Positions 11,084-23,235 of a stretch of DNA of 64,000 bases are shown here, in pieces. Position 1 is the first letter of the stretch. The number at the start of each line of letters is the position of its first letter. A model generated the notes under the pieces. That model was given only the letters and a program-made list of their open reading frames with translations. It had not been told where the DNA came from and searched no databases. The DNA is from Cyanodermella asteris (Eukaryota; Ascomycota; Lecanoromycetes; Ostropales; Stictidaceae). The stretch covers positions 1,958,507 through 2,022,506 of the forward strand of contig UYJD01000003.1 of NCBI GenBank assembly GCA_900618795.1, read 5' to 3'. Position numbers and translations under genes: made by a program.

Positions 11084-13187
11084 TCAGATGGGCAGGAAAT
11101 CCAGCCTGCAGTCACGCATCACGTCCCGCCAGTGGACGTCCAAGTCTGGACCCAGACCCTCGGCTTCTCTCTGATCCGCCCTTCTCCAAACTTCCCTCAG
11201 CAATTTGATCATGCGACCAAAGGCACCAAGATTCCTGCTTTCGCCCATGGCGTTGTAGCGCTCTTCCAATTTCGAGCGCAGAATGCAGCCGGTGGTTGTT
11301 TGAAGTCCGGCAATTAGAATCGGCCACACCAAGCTGCGATCGTAGCCAGAGGGACCGGACGGAACAAGATCCATCAACTCGGCAAATTGCACGAGCGAGC
11401 CCTTCATCGTAGCGTCAGACTTTGAAGCACCGGGCACCAAAGCCTGAAGCCAGATGCGGGCCGACTTGCGGTACAGTGCTGCGACGTTGCGGGCAAGCTG
11501 GCGTGGGCGCAGAGCACCCGATTCGGCGTAGGGGAAGGAAAGGCTACCTGGAGCAGGCTCAGTGAGGTCCATCTGCTGACCAAGCATAGTGATGTGAGAG
11601 CAGAGGTCGTTCTCCGACAGCGTATTGTCACACTTGAGCGCATCCAAACAAGCGATCTCGCTGATCAGGACCATTAATGCATCCTCGCAGCCCATCAGAG
11701 CGCCAAGACCTAGCGGGCGACCTGCAAGGTGCGCATCGCGATAGGCGTCGGCAAACATGGGAGCACGACCCATCATGGTCGCGCCAAGGATGTCGATCCA
11801 CGCAGCAAGCGACATGCTAAAGGGTGGGTGCGCCGGCGACAGTGGGTCCTCTGCCGGGTCGGACTGCGAGATGGTGTTGGCAAGATCTAAGCGCTTGATC
11901 AGATCAGCAGCACCGAGGAAATGCTGGTGCCATGGAATGTCTGGGCTGTTGTCGTCTGGGTTGCTGGTGGCGGACTGGAAGAAGATCAGAGCCAACGTGG
12001 CGTCGAGTATCTGGGCATGGTCGGTATTGCGCTTGAAGCTCTCACACAGCTCAGTGATGGTCGCATATCGATGGCGCATGATATCGCTGTCGAGTTGTGG
12101 CGATGCACTGGCTCCTTGCGTGAACTTCATGTGTACGGCCGCGGCTGTCAGAGCGCAATGCAAGTAGGTCTTGTTCGATTCCAGCGATGGCAAGATGACC
12201 TCTGATCGCGCCAAGCCGGGCTGCATGACATCGAGAATGGGGAAAGTCAGGGGCAGCACGTTGTCGATGAAGTGTTCCAGCAGCGGTCTGTCGGCCTCGT
12301 CGACGGAGATGGAGGCCTGATGAGTGGGAGGAGCGGCAGCGTGTGAAAAGTCAAACATGCCAAAGTCATCATCGTCGGCGAAGATGTCATTGGGGTCGTC
12401 GTATATCTCTTCATGCAACCAATTTTCCTCAGGCACGGTTGCCAGGGGGTCGTGGAGATTGGGCGGCGCGAAGGTGCTGAAGGTAGATATCGAAGTGTCT
12501 GTCCGTGTCTGCACGTCGTTGACGAACATCTGTCGCTCAGTCTTGATATCTACTTCATAGGGGACGGGAGTGGAGTAATTTGTTTGGTGGGCGACATGGC
12601 CCTCGAACTGGGTGTCGAACTGAGGGGTGTATACTTGGGGGTTGTAGAGGTCGTACTGGTCGTGTACGGGATGATTGAAGTCGAAGGAGTCGTACGAGTC
12701 TTGCGAGGTAGCGCGAGTGAATTGATGCACGTCTTGAATGGTCGCTGATGTTGGCAAAGAGTGCGTCAAACCAGGAGGAGAATCCGCACCTGAACCCTGC
12801 TGCTGCTTCTCACTCATCTTGGTTGTCTTGATGACGTCCTTGATGCTTTCCTTCTGCGCCTTGCGCTTCTCGTTGTCGCTCCACCAGACTGGTCGCTTGT
12901 ATTCGCACTTGAGGCCGAGATGTCTGCATGCGCGGCAAGCGGGCTTGTCTTCGCTGCACCTAGACGGCGATTAGTATGTACGGGAGAGGCGGGCAGGCGT
13001 TACAGGCGACTCACTTCTTTCTTCTTAATCTGCAGGTGAAGCATCCTGATCGAGAGCGCTTGTGCATCTTGCCGCTCTTCGTCTTACTGTCTCTCTCCGC
13101 CGCAGCATCGACGACCTTGGGAGGGGTCGACTTTGGAGCGACCGCGGGCGCCACCTTGGCCATCTGTCCAGCCGCCTTGCTTGTCAT
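11084..13187 (-). CDS. Zn(II)2Cys6 transcription factor (Fungal_trans_2-like)
   Basis: Fungus-specific nuclear transcription regulator. Two exons, 13015-13187 and 11084-12959, around a 55-bp intron 12960-13014 (GTGAGT...CTAG, branch ACTAAT) that falls inside the zinc cluster. Joined, it gives 682 aa. The binuclear cluster is complete with spacing C-x2-C-x6-C-x6-C-x2-C-x6-C (Cys 49, 52, 59, 66, 69, 76), followed by a basic linker KRPVWWSDNEKRKAQKES. Residues of about 240-640 resemble the Fungal_trans_2 regulatory domain: DRPLLEHFIDNVLPLTFPIL, then a long helical region. A Gln/Asp/Tyr-rich acidic stretch lies between and may activate transcription. A Met at 13265 would add 26 residues of unconvincing sequence, so I chose Met 13187. 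Targets cannot be inferred; the nearest neighbour is the candidate gene to its right in transcription direction. Confidence 0.92.
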
Positions 13188-16100
13188 TCTGTCGAATCGG
13201 ATCGTGTCAAACGTGATTGTGAAGTAGTAACTTTTTCGGGTAGTTGGGTCGAGTTTGGCCGGCAAACTCTATGCAATTGGTGTTGTGTGTTGGTATATGC
13301 TGTGTATATCCGGATCTAAGCCGTGAAGAAACGCTTTATTGGGTATCACAATATGAAATGATCAAGATGGCAGTATTAACAGGCGGTATGGACTGGCTGG
13401 CTGGTAGCGCGCGACGGTGGATCGATGCGGAAGATTAGTGTACAGTTGGATGGTGGTGCTCTGGTGATTGATAATGCTCTCGAAGCTCGGCCGGCGAACT
13501 GGGAGTAGCAGGTACAGCGATGGGATGGACTGTGATTAGTCTTGGTAGTGCGACAGACAGTTAAGTCGTCGGCGCGCTGTAGCACACTGGTGATTGGAGG
13601 AGAGATGGAACCGTCACGGCGAAGCCTTGAGATGAGAGAGGAGAGGCTTGAGCATGGGGGAGGGCGCGCATGTAATATTATATCTCAGCCTGGTGTGGAG
13701 TCTCCTGCTATCCGGGCAACGATAGCGCGGGCCGGCACAGGGGACACACACACAAGGCGAGCAGAGCGATGGTACAGAAGGAGAGAGACAAGGGTATTGT
13801 TGCTATTCTGGGGCCCAGCATAGCGAGTCTGCTAGTATGGCAGAAAGTGGTCGGGGGCTTGAGGCCGGCATGCAGGTGGAGCGCTGCGATAGGGCCAAGC
13901 TGCGGGTCGACGATTGAACGGGTTCGCCAGTGGACCGCTCTTGCCTGGCGCAGGCTGGTCTAGCGGAAAGCTAATCAGGCTGATCCTTACGCATCGCTCT
14001 GCGCCCTGGACCAATGGCAGGCAGGAGCGACCCTCCACCTCGAGGGCGACTGCCCGGCCAACAACAGGATCCCTCCCTCCACGGCTATCACGCACGGGCT
14101 CCTCGCTGGTCTGCACTTGTGCTCCTCCTCCGCCCAGCTTACCTCTGTAGCCGCCGGCTGACATCATGGCCAGCGAATGCAACGTATGGGCTTCTAAGAA
14201 TACAGCCACGCTTGCGACATTTCGAGTCTGCCAAAGCTGCACCACCGCCAGTTGCCCGGCCAGATCTCGTCAACGACAACCGACAACGTCACCCGCCAAC
14301 TAGACTCCGGTCCAGAAAGCAGAGCCGCAGCCGCAGTCGGTCGCGCATCGCAGCAGAGCAAGAATAACCATAAGCAAAGTCTACCGAAGCAGAACACGCC
14401 TGCAGAATAATGCGCTCCCTGATGCAGAACCATCGTCCAACCGGCCGCCGGCCGTCCGCCAACAGCATCGCTGCCCTGACCGGCTGGCATCTGATGGCAT
14501 GACGGCTATCTCGGCCTCGGTGTAAATTCCCACGGCCATTGGGAGAGACGACAGTTTGGAGACCGGCAACAGGTGGACCAAGTAGTGGAGCTCAGCGCGG
14601 AACAGCAATCAATATCGTGGACATTGGCCGTTCTGATTGGCATTCTGCGCAAAATGACGGATCAGCCCGGCAGAGAAGTCAACTCTACTCATGCGCGAGT
14701 CAGATCGGGCAGCGCACTCAAGAGCTTTCCCCGCAGCGACTTTACCTCGCCGCCCCCAAGCAACAGCATCAGCGAATCAAAGCGCCTTGCTCGGCTGCTC
14801 ATTTCGCTTTCAACCTGGCTCTCCACCCGTAGCGGCGATGCAGCTGAGATAATCTGTCCTACACCTTCGAATCATGTCCTGTGCACTGGGCAATTTGCCC
14901 CACGAGTCGAACTTTCAGCTGGCCGGTTGCTGATATCGCGAGATCTTCGCGGCGTGTCGTGCGCTGCATCATCTGACGGCTGAGAACAGTATGTGTCTCG
15001 TTGTGACCGTTGGCAAACGTTTATCCACCTACGCCCGTGTGCTGAGACAACGGCATCTGAACCTACTGGGTCTCAACGATGGATCAGCACAAGCAGGACA
15101 CTAGGAACTCTGATGGAACGAGCAAATACATCGACCCTTGGTGCTCCGGTTTGGACATGACACTCCTCAGCCCTGCTAGCAAATGCAGCACTCTCATGCC
15201 ATTCTGCACGGCAATGAAATATCATCACCTGCCAAGTGTTACGATGAAGCTAGAGATGAAAGCTTGTTCTTGGTGTAAGATCCGCGTAAGGTATCCATAA
15301 TAGATGCTTCTCGCGTTCATCGCTTTGACTTTGTCGTCCAAGGTCGACAATGACCAAGTCGGAAAACAACAACAAGGAACTGGGCACGGTATGCCATGAG
15401 GTCTGACGCCGCTTACCGGGAATATTTGACCGACAGATGCCGTTCCGTGCGATGATTGAGAGACGCAGCATTCGGTACTTGTCTCCTCGAAACTTTTGCT
15501 CAGCATGAATGACGATTTCAGCACGGCAATAATCGGTGCCACTGGCACTGCCATACCTCTCACCTCAGCATGAGTTTTTGTGATCTCGCGGAACGAAATC
15601 ACTCTCTACGCGATTTCATGTTTCAGCGCCTTATTGCTTTTCGAAGCTATGGCAGAATTGTCGCCTTGCAAAAATTCAGGTTATTTGCCATGAGGTAAAT
15701 TTCTCGGCCAGAAAGGAAATTCCTGGACAGAAACGCACCACATCCTGGCCCTGTCGTTGTTCAGTCGACGAGAACTTCTGGTCCATAGTAACGAGACTGG
15801 ACTTCTACAATCCTTCCCTTGATTGACTTAAGCTGGCATTGGGGTTTGTCCTGTGTAAAAAGCGCACAGTCTAGACAGCAGCGCAAAATTGACTGGCCGC
15901 AGAGAGAGAGTCTCAAACGGAAGCGAAATCGCAATCAGAGACATGCCGCGATCTCGTAAGGCGCTGGGTCTAGTCCTTTGTGTCCAGCGCGCCCAGCAAA
16001 CAAGGGCGATAGACGCGAGTTGAACTTGTGAGCGCTCATCTGGACCGCAGCTCTTGGTATTGATGGCGTACGGCATGGCGTCGTGGTCGAGATTGCAGTT

Positions 16101-17450
16101 TACCACATCTCCGGACACACTCAAGGCGTCTGCATCGGCTGCTTCGGTCCCACAGACAATAAAATGGTCTACATATACAACTGACTGATGACGGGGCCAC
16201 ATACTGTCAGATTCCAGTTCTGCACAGGGGCCGAGACTACCAACAACCAGCATGCAAGAGAGCTTGCATTTCAGATGACCATGTGCATCTTGCTTTTCAT
16301 CTCACATTCGACATGGAAGTTCACACCCACTCACGCTGTGACGGGAATACAATCACGTTTGTGATGTGCTGAGTCGGCATCGACATCGGCGTGGGTCTCG
16401 TCGCTCTGCTGTGCCTTTGGCGAAGGTCGGGTCACACAGGCTATGCTGCTCAAGCGACGCGTCATGGGCAGTCAAGTGTCTCTTCTTTGGAGTCCTGTCT
16501 TGCTTGCCTGTGGAGCTGTCACCAGTTTCGTTGCCTTTGTCCCACGGAACACCTTTGGCGATTAAGATGTCGTATGGTACGAGTCTTCAAGCCGAGGCAT
16601 TGAGTAGTTCAGTCGCGAGTTCGTGACACAGTATCATGTCGCAGCTTCCTGAAGGTTTTCAAGTTATTGAGGCCTTGAAAGACAAGCACGTACCCCTTTA
16701 CGATCAGTGACAGGGCTTTGAGTTTGCTAATGTTGTTGCTTGTACTTTTGCCGGCTTCGCCCAATCTTCCGATTCTTCATCGGCGGTTCAATCTCGGGCA
16801 GGAACCGTTAGCCGTGCCAAAATGTTCTTCACGCGGGAGCATGATGTCTCACAGTCTCACACCTTTAACATTATTGTACCGAACGACAAATTGTTGTGCC
16901 GTTGAAAACCCTTGCACCCTCCTTTTTCATCCTGTCGTCGTCGCGTCGAGCAGGCTGATCGCCTCCACAAAATTTCAGTTGGAATGTCACTAGTGACCAG
17001 AGAGTCGGGAATTAGACACTGCTGCTTTGGGAATGTCTGTCCCCACATGGCTTGGAGAGATGCGATCAATCTCTGATTGGCTGCATTTCAGAACAAGCCT
17101 GTGCTTGTGTCGCACACGAATCAAGGTTGACGAAGCGCCGCTGGTTTTACAAGTAGTCTAGCGGCGGATCATGCTGGCAGCAGCCGCGGCCAATGTCGAT
17201 GCTGGCACAGCAGCTCAAGTGTGATAATTTCTGCCGCGGCACCTTAGCTCCTGCTAGCTTGTGTGATCAATCTCCCTGACGTGCAGATGTTTAGCCAGTT
17301 AGGGCAGCGAAGACGACAACCAGCTTTTCGGCTGCCGAGTGCTGACCCTCGGTCGCTAGCTGGCTGCTGGCGCTGGCGAAGCGCGGGATGGCGGAAATCC
17401 CGTGTCTTTTGCTTCCCTGAGTCCCTGAAGCGAAAGTTGCGCAGGGAGCA

Positions 17451-17762
17451 TCAAGACGACGAATGTTGGGAGCTTTCAACCGTCAGCGTTCGAGCTAGGT
17501 CGAGGTTCGGATCGACCGCAGGTCGTCTTGTGTCAATTCCTGCACCGCAATAATAGTGCTTGAAGCACCTTTCGCACGCATCGTACTTGGGATTATAAGT
17601 GACGCTGACTGTGCGGTTTCGGCATCGTGTACAGAAGCAAGTCACAGTCTGTTGCAATGGCAACAGGTTTTGACAGCGTCGAATTTTGTCCCATGATGCC
17701 GCGCGAGCCGCTGCTATGCGAGCCCGAGGTACTTTGTCGGGTACAACAGCTCGTACATACAA
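17451..17762 (-). CDS. possible small Cys-rich protein, 103 aa
   Basis: A frame of up to 103 aa whose middle has paired cysteines spaced like a zinc-binding knuckle: TVTCFCTRCRNRTVSVTYNP, then KYDACERCFKHYYCGAG. I recognise no family. No exon structure or neighbouring gene supports it, and the surrounding 7 kb is otherwise empty, so it may be chance. A real small protein or the last trace of a larger gene are both possible. Confidence 0.2.
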   Translation of the reverse strand: MYVRAVVPDKVPRARIAAARAASWDKIRRCQNLLPLQQTVTCFCTRCRNRTVSVTYNPKYDACERCFKHYYCGAGIDTRRPAVDPNLDLARTLTVESSQHSSS

Positions 17763-19193
17763 TCACGATAGACGGGCCACGCTCCGTCGGCCGCCCCACT
17801 ATCGCAACTGTTGGACTGTCATGTCTCTCATGACATTGACCGTTTGGACTCATCGGTGGGATTCTTTCACGTCACACAGGTCACCAGACCAGCGAAGGAT
17901 GCGAGAGATGGAGTTTCCTGCATCGGTCGGGAACGGTAACTGCTGGTACCTGCTCGTAGCGGTGTACAAGCATCATCACGTTGTAGCTGCGCGGGCCAGA
18001 GAGGTGGAGATGTAGTGGGTACTCGGCGGGCTCGGCTGGATACCTACAGCATGAAGGTACAACAAGGTCTACGCCGCGAACATCACAGTGACCACACCGA
18101 CTTTGTGGCACGAGGAGCTGCGTGTTCACCGTCGGCAAAGCTGCGCGCGCAATCGACGCCATGCATGGACGAGAGCAGGTAGTTGTGTTCACGACCACGG
18201 ATCGTGAGGCAGTGGCCGGTCCCGTACACATTGAGCTGTGAATGAATGGCACTCAGCGTCAAAGCACGTCCTCGCGAAAACCACATCTTGAACCCCAGAT
18301 CCCGACTGTCAGCCAGTCGCAGCCTACGCGAGGTTTTCGCGTAGATGAAGCTCGAAGTAGCACTGATTTGGAGCTTCCTCGAGGATTGACCGCCCGAGTC
18401 GGCGATTCACCCGGATCATGAGTGATGTTTTTGACCGAGATTCCTCAATGCCATGATCATATATACACGAATGAGGGTTCTTGAACGGTCGTACTGCATC
18501 AGAGCCAGCTTCTTCTCCCACCTGGCAACGAATTGAGTACAGTCACCGCTGTCACGCAGACCGCAGAACACTGACAGCTGCGGGGAATTATTTCATGTCA
18601 CACAGCACTTGTCCGAAGTTGACAAAAGCAAGGTATGCTTGCTTGGCTCGTGGAGTGCGTGGCAAGCATGTGGGCCCAGCGGCCCCCGGCCGCAGCGAGA
18701 GCCAAAAGAGAGGCCCTTGAAAAGTTCATGCGAAGCACGTCCATCATGGAAACGGACCTGGGAGTACACAACGTGAGACCCATGTCCGTGCGCCGATTGT
18801 GCCTGTGCTACCCCGCGTCAAGGCTGGATCATTGGCGCGGCAGGGCGACGAGCTTGGACAGATTGTCGATAATCGACGGGACGAGGTGTCAGCCGTGCAC
18901 ATCTTCCTTTCAATACCCTGTTCGATAGGACGATCAGGGCCCCGCACGTACGGCACATTGTGTTGATGCATCAAAACACTATCGGCCAAGAGGACTCGAT
19001 TCCTTGATCCTGGGCTGGGTGAGATGCCGTGCGTGCGGGCGAGGTTTGCCGAAGAGGCGTTCGTCGAGGGCAGGCAGAATCTACCGTCAGGCCGTTGTTC
19101 CAGGACCGTCCAAGACGGTGTCAACATGCTTTGCGGTGAGAGCTGCAGAAACGCCATTTCTGCTGGCAAAAGGCAAACTTGAGTGTGAGAGTT

Positions 19194-19214
19194 CTGAAAG
19201 TGAGACACTTTCAG
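19194..19214. repeat. perfect 9-bp inverted repeat, 3-nt loop
   Basis: CTGAAAGTG (19194-19202), loop AGA, CACTTTCAG (19206-19214). It lies in the gene-free region. It could be a protein-binding palindrome or a small hairpin, or chance. Confidence 0.5.
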
Positions 19215-20679
19215 TCAGAAGTGACTGCCGGCACCGTGGCGTGGGGAAAGACAGTCTAGAAGAACTCTCGAAGAGCTGCCCAAGCCAGAACCAAACTCAA
19301 TCTGGCTGTTGGCGCACCGCAATGGGCCATGAACAGGAAGATTGTGCGATTTCATGACGATAAACCAGGATAACAGACACAATTCTGCGATGAAGAGACA
19401 AGATCGGTCTCGCTGATTATCGTAGCGAGGTCGAGCTCTCTCCCCAGCTGCGATAGCTTGACAGATGGACCGTGCTATCAGCGCTCACGAACCAACCTGT
19501 GGCACGGTGTGTCGCAATCGTCAAAATCTTCCGCTCGGACCTTCCTCACCCCGGCGCAGGCCAGCCGTTATCGATACGAGTCTTGCAGGCCTGTGGTGCG
19601 GCCGCCGAACGGCGACCGTATCCGTTGTTGAGGCGCGGTGCGTGCATATTCAACAGTGTCTCAGCGGCGTCAAATGACTCGGTTGCTGCCAAAGAAAGTA
19701 CTTGTGTGCTGCAACGCAACCGTGCATCAGCACCAGCCTCCTTGCTCACTTTGACAAGATGGAAGTATCATGGATGAGGAACGTGACGTGGCGAGGCGAT
19801 ATGCCGGCGGCTTGCGCAAGAGACAGCAGCCCTGCGCGACGCTGGATATTCTCCAAGTGACCACGCGAGGTGAATGTGCACAGATTCGCGCCGGTGACAA
19901 CATGACAGGCGCTTGTCGAGATGCTTAATGTGCTTGGTGGGCCGGCCTGCCGGTGTGGGAGGAGTGCTAGGTGAAGCACGGAAGGTCTGCAAGAACGCTC
20001 TCTCGGGAGGCTAATCAGCAACAGGGCAGTTGGACAGGAAGCGCCGGGATGCATGGGAGGGAGGTAGGTAGCGGGTGGAAGGATGTCGCACGTCGCCAAT
20101 GAGGATGTCGAGATGGCGGGCGGCTGGGGTTTCACGCGAATAGCAGCATGGGAGAAGTCGAGCCAAGGTCGGCGGTTAGCCCGATCCCGTGACCGGCCAC
20201 CTTTGGCTGCTCACTGGTCCGTTTGCTGGGAATCTGCACGGCGTCGCAGAAAGCAAAGCGAGCATAGCGTCGGCCCATCACACACACATGCTGTCTGCTG
20301 TCGATACTCGACCTGCTGTGCTGTGCTGGCCGTCTCTTCACGCTTGCTGCAATTGGCACAACCGCTGGCAGACCGCCCCGACTCCATCCCATCCCATCCC
20401 ATGCGAGACCATACATATTCACGCCCTCACCCGTGGCCCTCCGGGCCCCTTCCTTGTGCCCTCTTTGCCATATCGTCGACTGCCGCCGAACTTGTCTCGC
20501 CACAAGCCTCATCGCTGAACTCGTACATCAGCGTGCATATCGGCAGCACGCCTTCGTCTATATACCTCGACTCCAACCCCGCCGTGGCAGGCTAGCGCTA
20601 GCAGCGCATATGGTCTCCACGTGCGCCATCCACCTCTGACGCCCGCAAGATTGCCTCGTGACGATTCCGTTGCTTCGAA

Positions 20680-23235
20680 ATGGTATGGTCGTTGCCCGAT
20701 GCATCCATTCTGTAGGACTAACACCTGCATAGTCCCACTACTACTACCAAGCATCGGCGCCCCAGCCGCCGCATGCCGCCTGGGAGGCCCACCACAGACA
20801 GCAATACAACCCGGCCGCTTATGCAAAGCAGCCACCTCAGACCCTGAGATACAAGCCTAGCTTGACGGCTACAGAGCTTGAGACCGAGTTTGAAGACGAC
20901 CTTTCCGACTCAGACGAGGACTTCTATCACGGACGGAGAAGTGAAGACTCGGTACGTTCTTCCCCGCCCGCAACGGCGGCTACCCGCAGCTATGAACTCA
21001 AATCACTGACACTCAGACCTTCAGACAAGCAAGCGCAGCGCCACAACTGTCTCCAGCTATGACGAGGTCCGCACGCCCAACGCCAACAGCATCGGTTTCA
21101 CCTTTCATCAGCTGCCCGGTCATGATGGCCCGCGACGGGGCAGCAAGGCCATGGAGGGCCCAAGTGGGCCGAGCCTCTTCCGCATGTCCCAGGAATCCAG
21201 TGCAGACATGGACATCTACCTATCCATGTCGCCGCCCGTCTCCCCGGCGGCCCTCAAACATCCGGCTCCAGCGGCAAATCACTCAATCAACCAGCCTCAG
21301 CAAGAACAGATCCCGCAGCAACAGGCGCAACAGCAGTCCGAACTCGTGTTTGCTGACGCTCCTCGTACGTCAGTCCCCTTGAGAACTTGGACGCCATGGC
21401 AAGTCGCCGACTGGATGCACTCGCTGGGTTTCGAGCGCGCCATAATAGACCAGTTCTTCGTCAACGATATTTCCGGAGTCACTCTCATCGACCTGCAGTA
21501 CGACGACTTGAAGGAACTCGGCATCGCCTCTTTTGGCCAGAGACATCGGTTGTGGACTGAGATCAGGAACATGAAGGAGCAGAATCTCGCCAGTGCCTTC
21601 CCTCCCACCCCTGGTCAGGAAATCCCGTGGCAGGCGCCAGAGCCGTCTCCTTCGCTACCCCAGCTTGAGACAAGACGAGAGCCAACGCCCCCACAAAACT
21701 GCAGCACTCCGCCAGTCACGACAGACCAAGACGAGTTGGCAAAACGTTCGACCCGTCGAGCCATGCGCCGCGCTGTTCGTTCGGACGATATCATCTCCCC
21801 GGCTGAATCTGCGTCGATAGTCGCCATCGAACAGCTCCTTCCTAAGCCGCATACGTGCTCCAAGGGCGAGAACTGCCCCAAGTGGAGGAAGCAGCAACGC
21901 AAGCTCGCCAAGATCGCCACCGAGTTCCCCCTCGAGTACTCACAGATCGTTGAAGGCAAGCAGTCCCCTGGTCTCGCTTCCGGCTTGGGTGTCGCTCAGG
22001 CAGGCTCTGTTGTGGCAGCTTCTATCCTGGCATCGTCAGATCTACTCGGCCCGACAGCGCCGAAGGTTAAGCTTGAAGAGGATTCCCTCAAGGGCTTGCA
22101 GAGCCGCGACCCGCAAGAGAACGTGCGGCAGTTCCTAAGCTTCCAGCACGTCTCATCGCCGAAGTTCCAGCCAGACACTCCGGGCTACGAAATGTTTCCT
22201 CCTCTGTCGCCTCCCGAAGTTCAGACCCCTCACGCCAACCTGAAGGCGCTACCCAAGCTTACGATACCTGCCTCGCCAGAGGAGGACATCCGCTCTCCGG
22301 GTGGCGATCAGACGGCAAGACCAGTCAACCGCATCACCTCCCCGATGACCGCCTTCTACACCAACCGCGCTTCTGTTCATGACATGTATCGTGTTGGCAG
22401 CCCAGCCTCTGAGATGGATATACCAGTGACAGCGCTACCTGTCGATCCACTTGGCCCTAACGCCCGAGATGTCTCCTCCTCAGTGCCGCCAGACATGCGC
22501 TTTGGCGGTCCTGGCGATCTCATCGCGCAATCACGTTCATCATCACGCACTGGTCAGCGAGAGCGTGGCCCGCCACCGGCCTTCCTCAACAGCTACCCTT
22601 ACGCTGGCATGGCGCCCGGCATGCGACGATCTAACAGTCAGTCGGGTGCCCGATCGAGAAGACCTAGCTTCGGCATGACTCCGCTGGCGGAGGTCAGGTC
22701 GCCAATTGGTGTCACTTTGACAACCAAGCCAATCTCAAACCGTGACACATTCACCGACACCGTCATCGACGACGAAGTGGACGCCTCGTCTGGATCCGGT
22801 GAGACGACTCCCACAGCTAGTGATTCTCAGCACGCAGGCTGGATGCGCAAGAGGCGTACCAAGATACTTAGGCATGAGTGGAATGAAGCACACTACCGCC
22901 TAACCGGCACCCAGCTCACATCGCACAAGGATTCTCGCAGTCGCGAGATGTTGGATTGCATTGACGTGGATGACTATGCGGTAGCCGTCGCGGCCAACCA
23001 GAGCAAGATGGCAGCAGCCATGAAGAGACTGCGTCTGAACGGAAAGGACAAGGGAGAGGACGTCTGGAAGTATGGGTTCCAGTTGACGCCGGCGGCGGAG
23101 AGGAAGCACGCGGCTAGCGGCAAAACGCACCACTTTGCAGTCAGGAACGCGAATGAGCGAATTGACTGGATGAGGGAGCTGATGCTGGCGAGAGCCAAGA
23201 AAGGCAAGGACGCAACGCACGAGCGATTCGAGTGA
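20680..23235 (+). CDS. SAM- and PH-domain protein, 810 aa
   Basis: Likely cortical or signalling adaptor; domain order recalls Boi-type polarity proteins but I see no SH3 domain. Three exons: 20680-20682 (only the ATG), 20733-20951 and 21025-23235. Intron 1 is 50 bp (GTATGG, branch ACTAAC, acceptor TAG); intron 2 is 73 bp (GTACGT...TTCAG). All junctions are phase 0, and an in-frame TGA at 20659 precludes a start further upstream in that frame. Exon 2 begins SHYYYQASAPQPP and is acidic (ETEFEDDLSDSDEDF). The SAM domain spans about residues 195-259 (WTPWQVADWMHSLGFERAII ... DLKELGIASFGQRHRLWTEI). A long Pro/Ser-rich disordered middle follows. The PH domain spans about residues 680-806 (AGWMRKRRTKILRHEWNEAH ... 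HHFAVRNANERIDWMRELM). The domains are clear; the role is inferred. Confidence 0.9.

Larger units (their letters stand above)
13188..20679. other. about 7.4 kb without a supportable gene
   Basis: Unique-looking DNA with only short frames on both strands. The left end (to about 13.8 kb) is the promoter and 5' UTR zone of the Zn2Cys6 gene. The right end is the promoter of the SAM/PH gene and contains (ATCCC)3 at 20385-20400. No transposase, reverse-transcriptase or helicase motif was noticed and no terminal repeats were seen. It could hold long non-coding RNA, a very long regulatory region or degraded repeats. The only protein-like piece is at 17451-17762. Confidence 0.5.
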
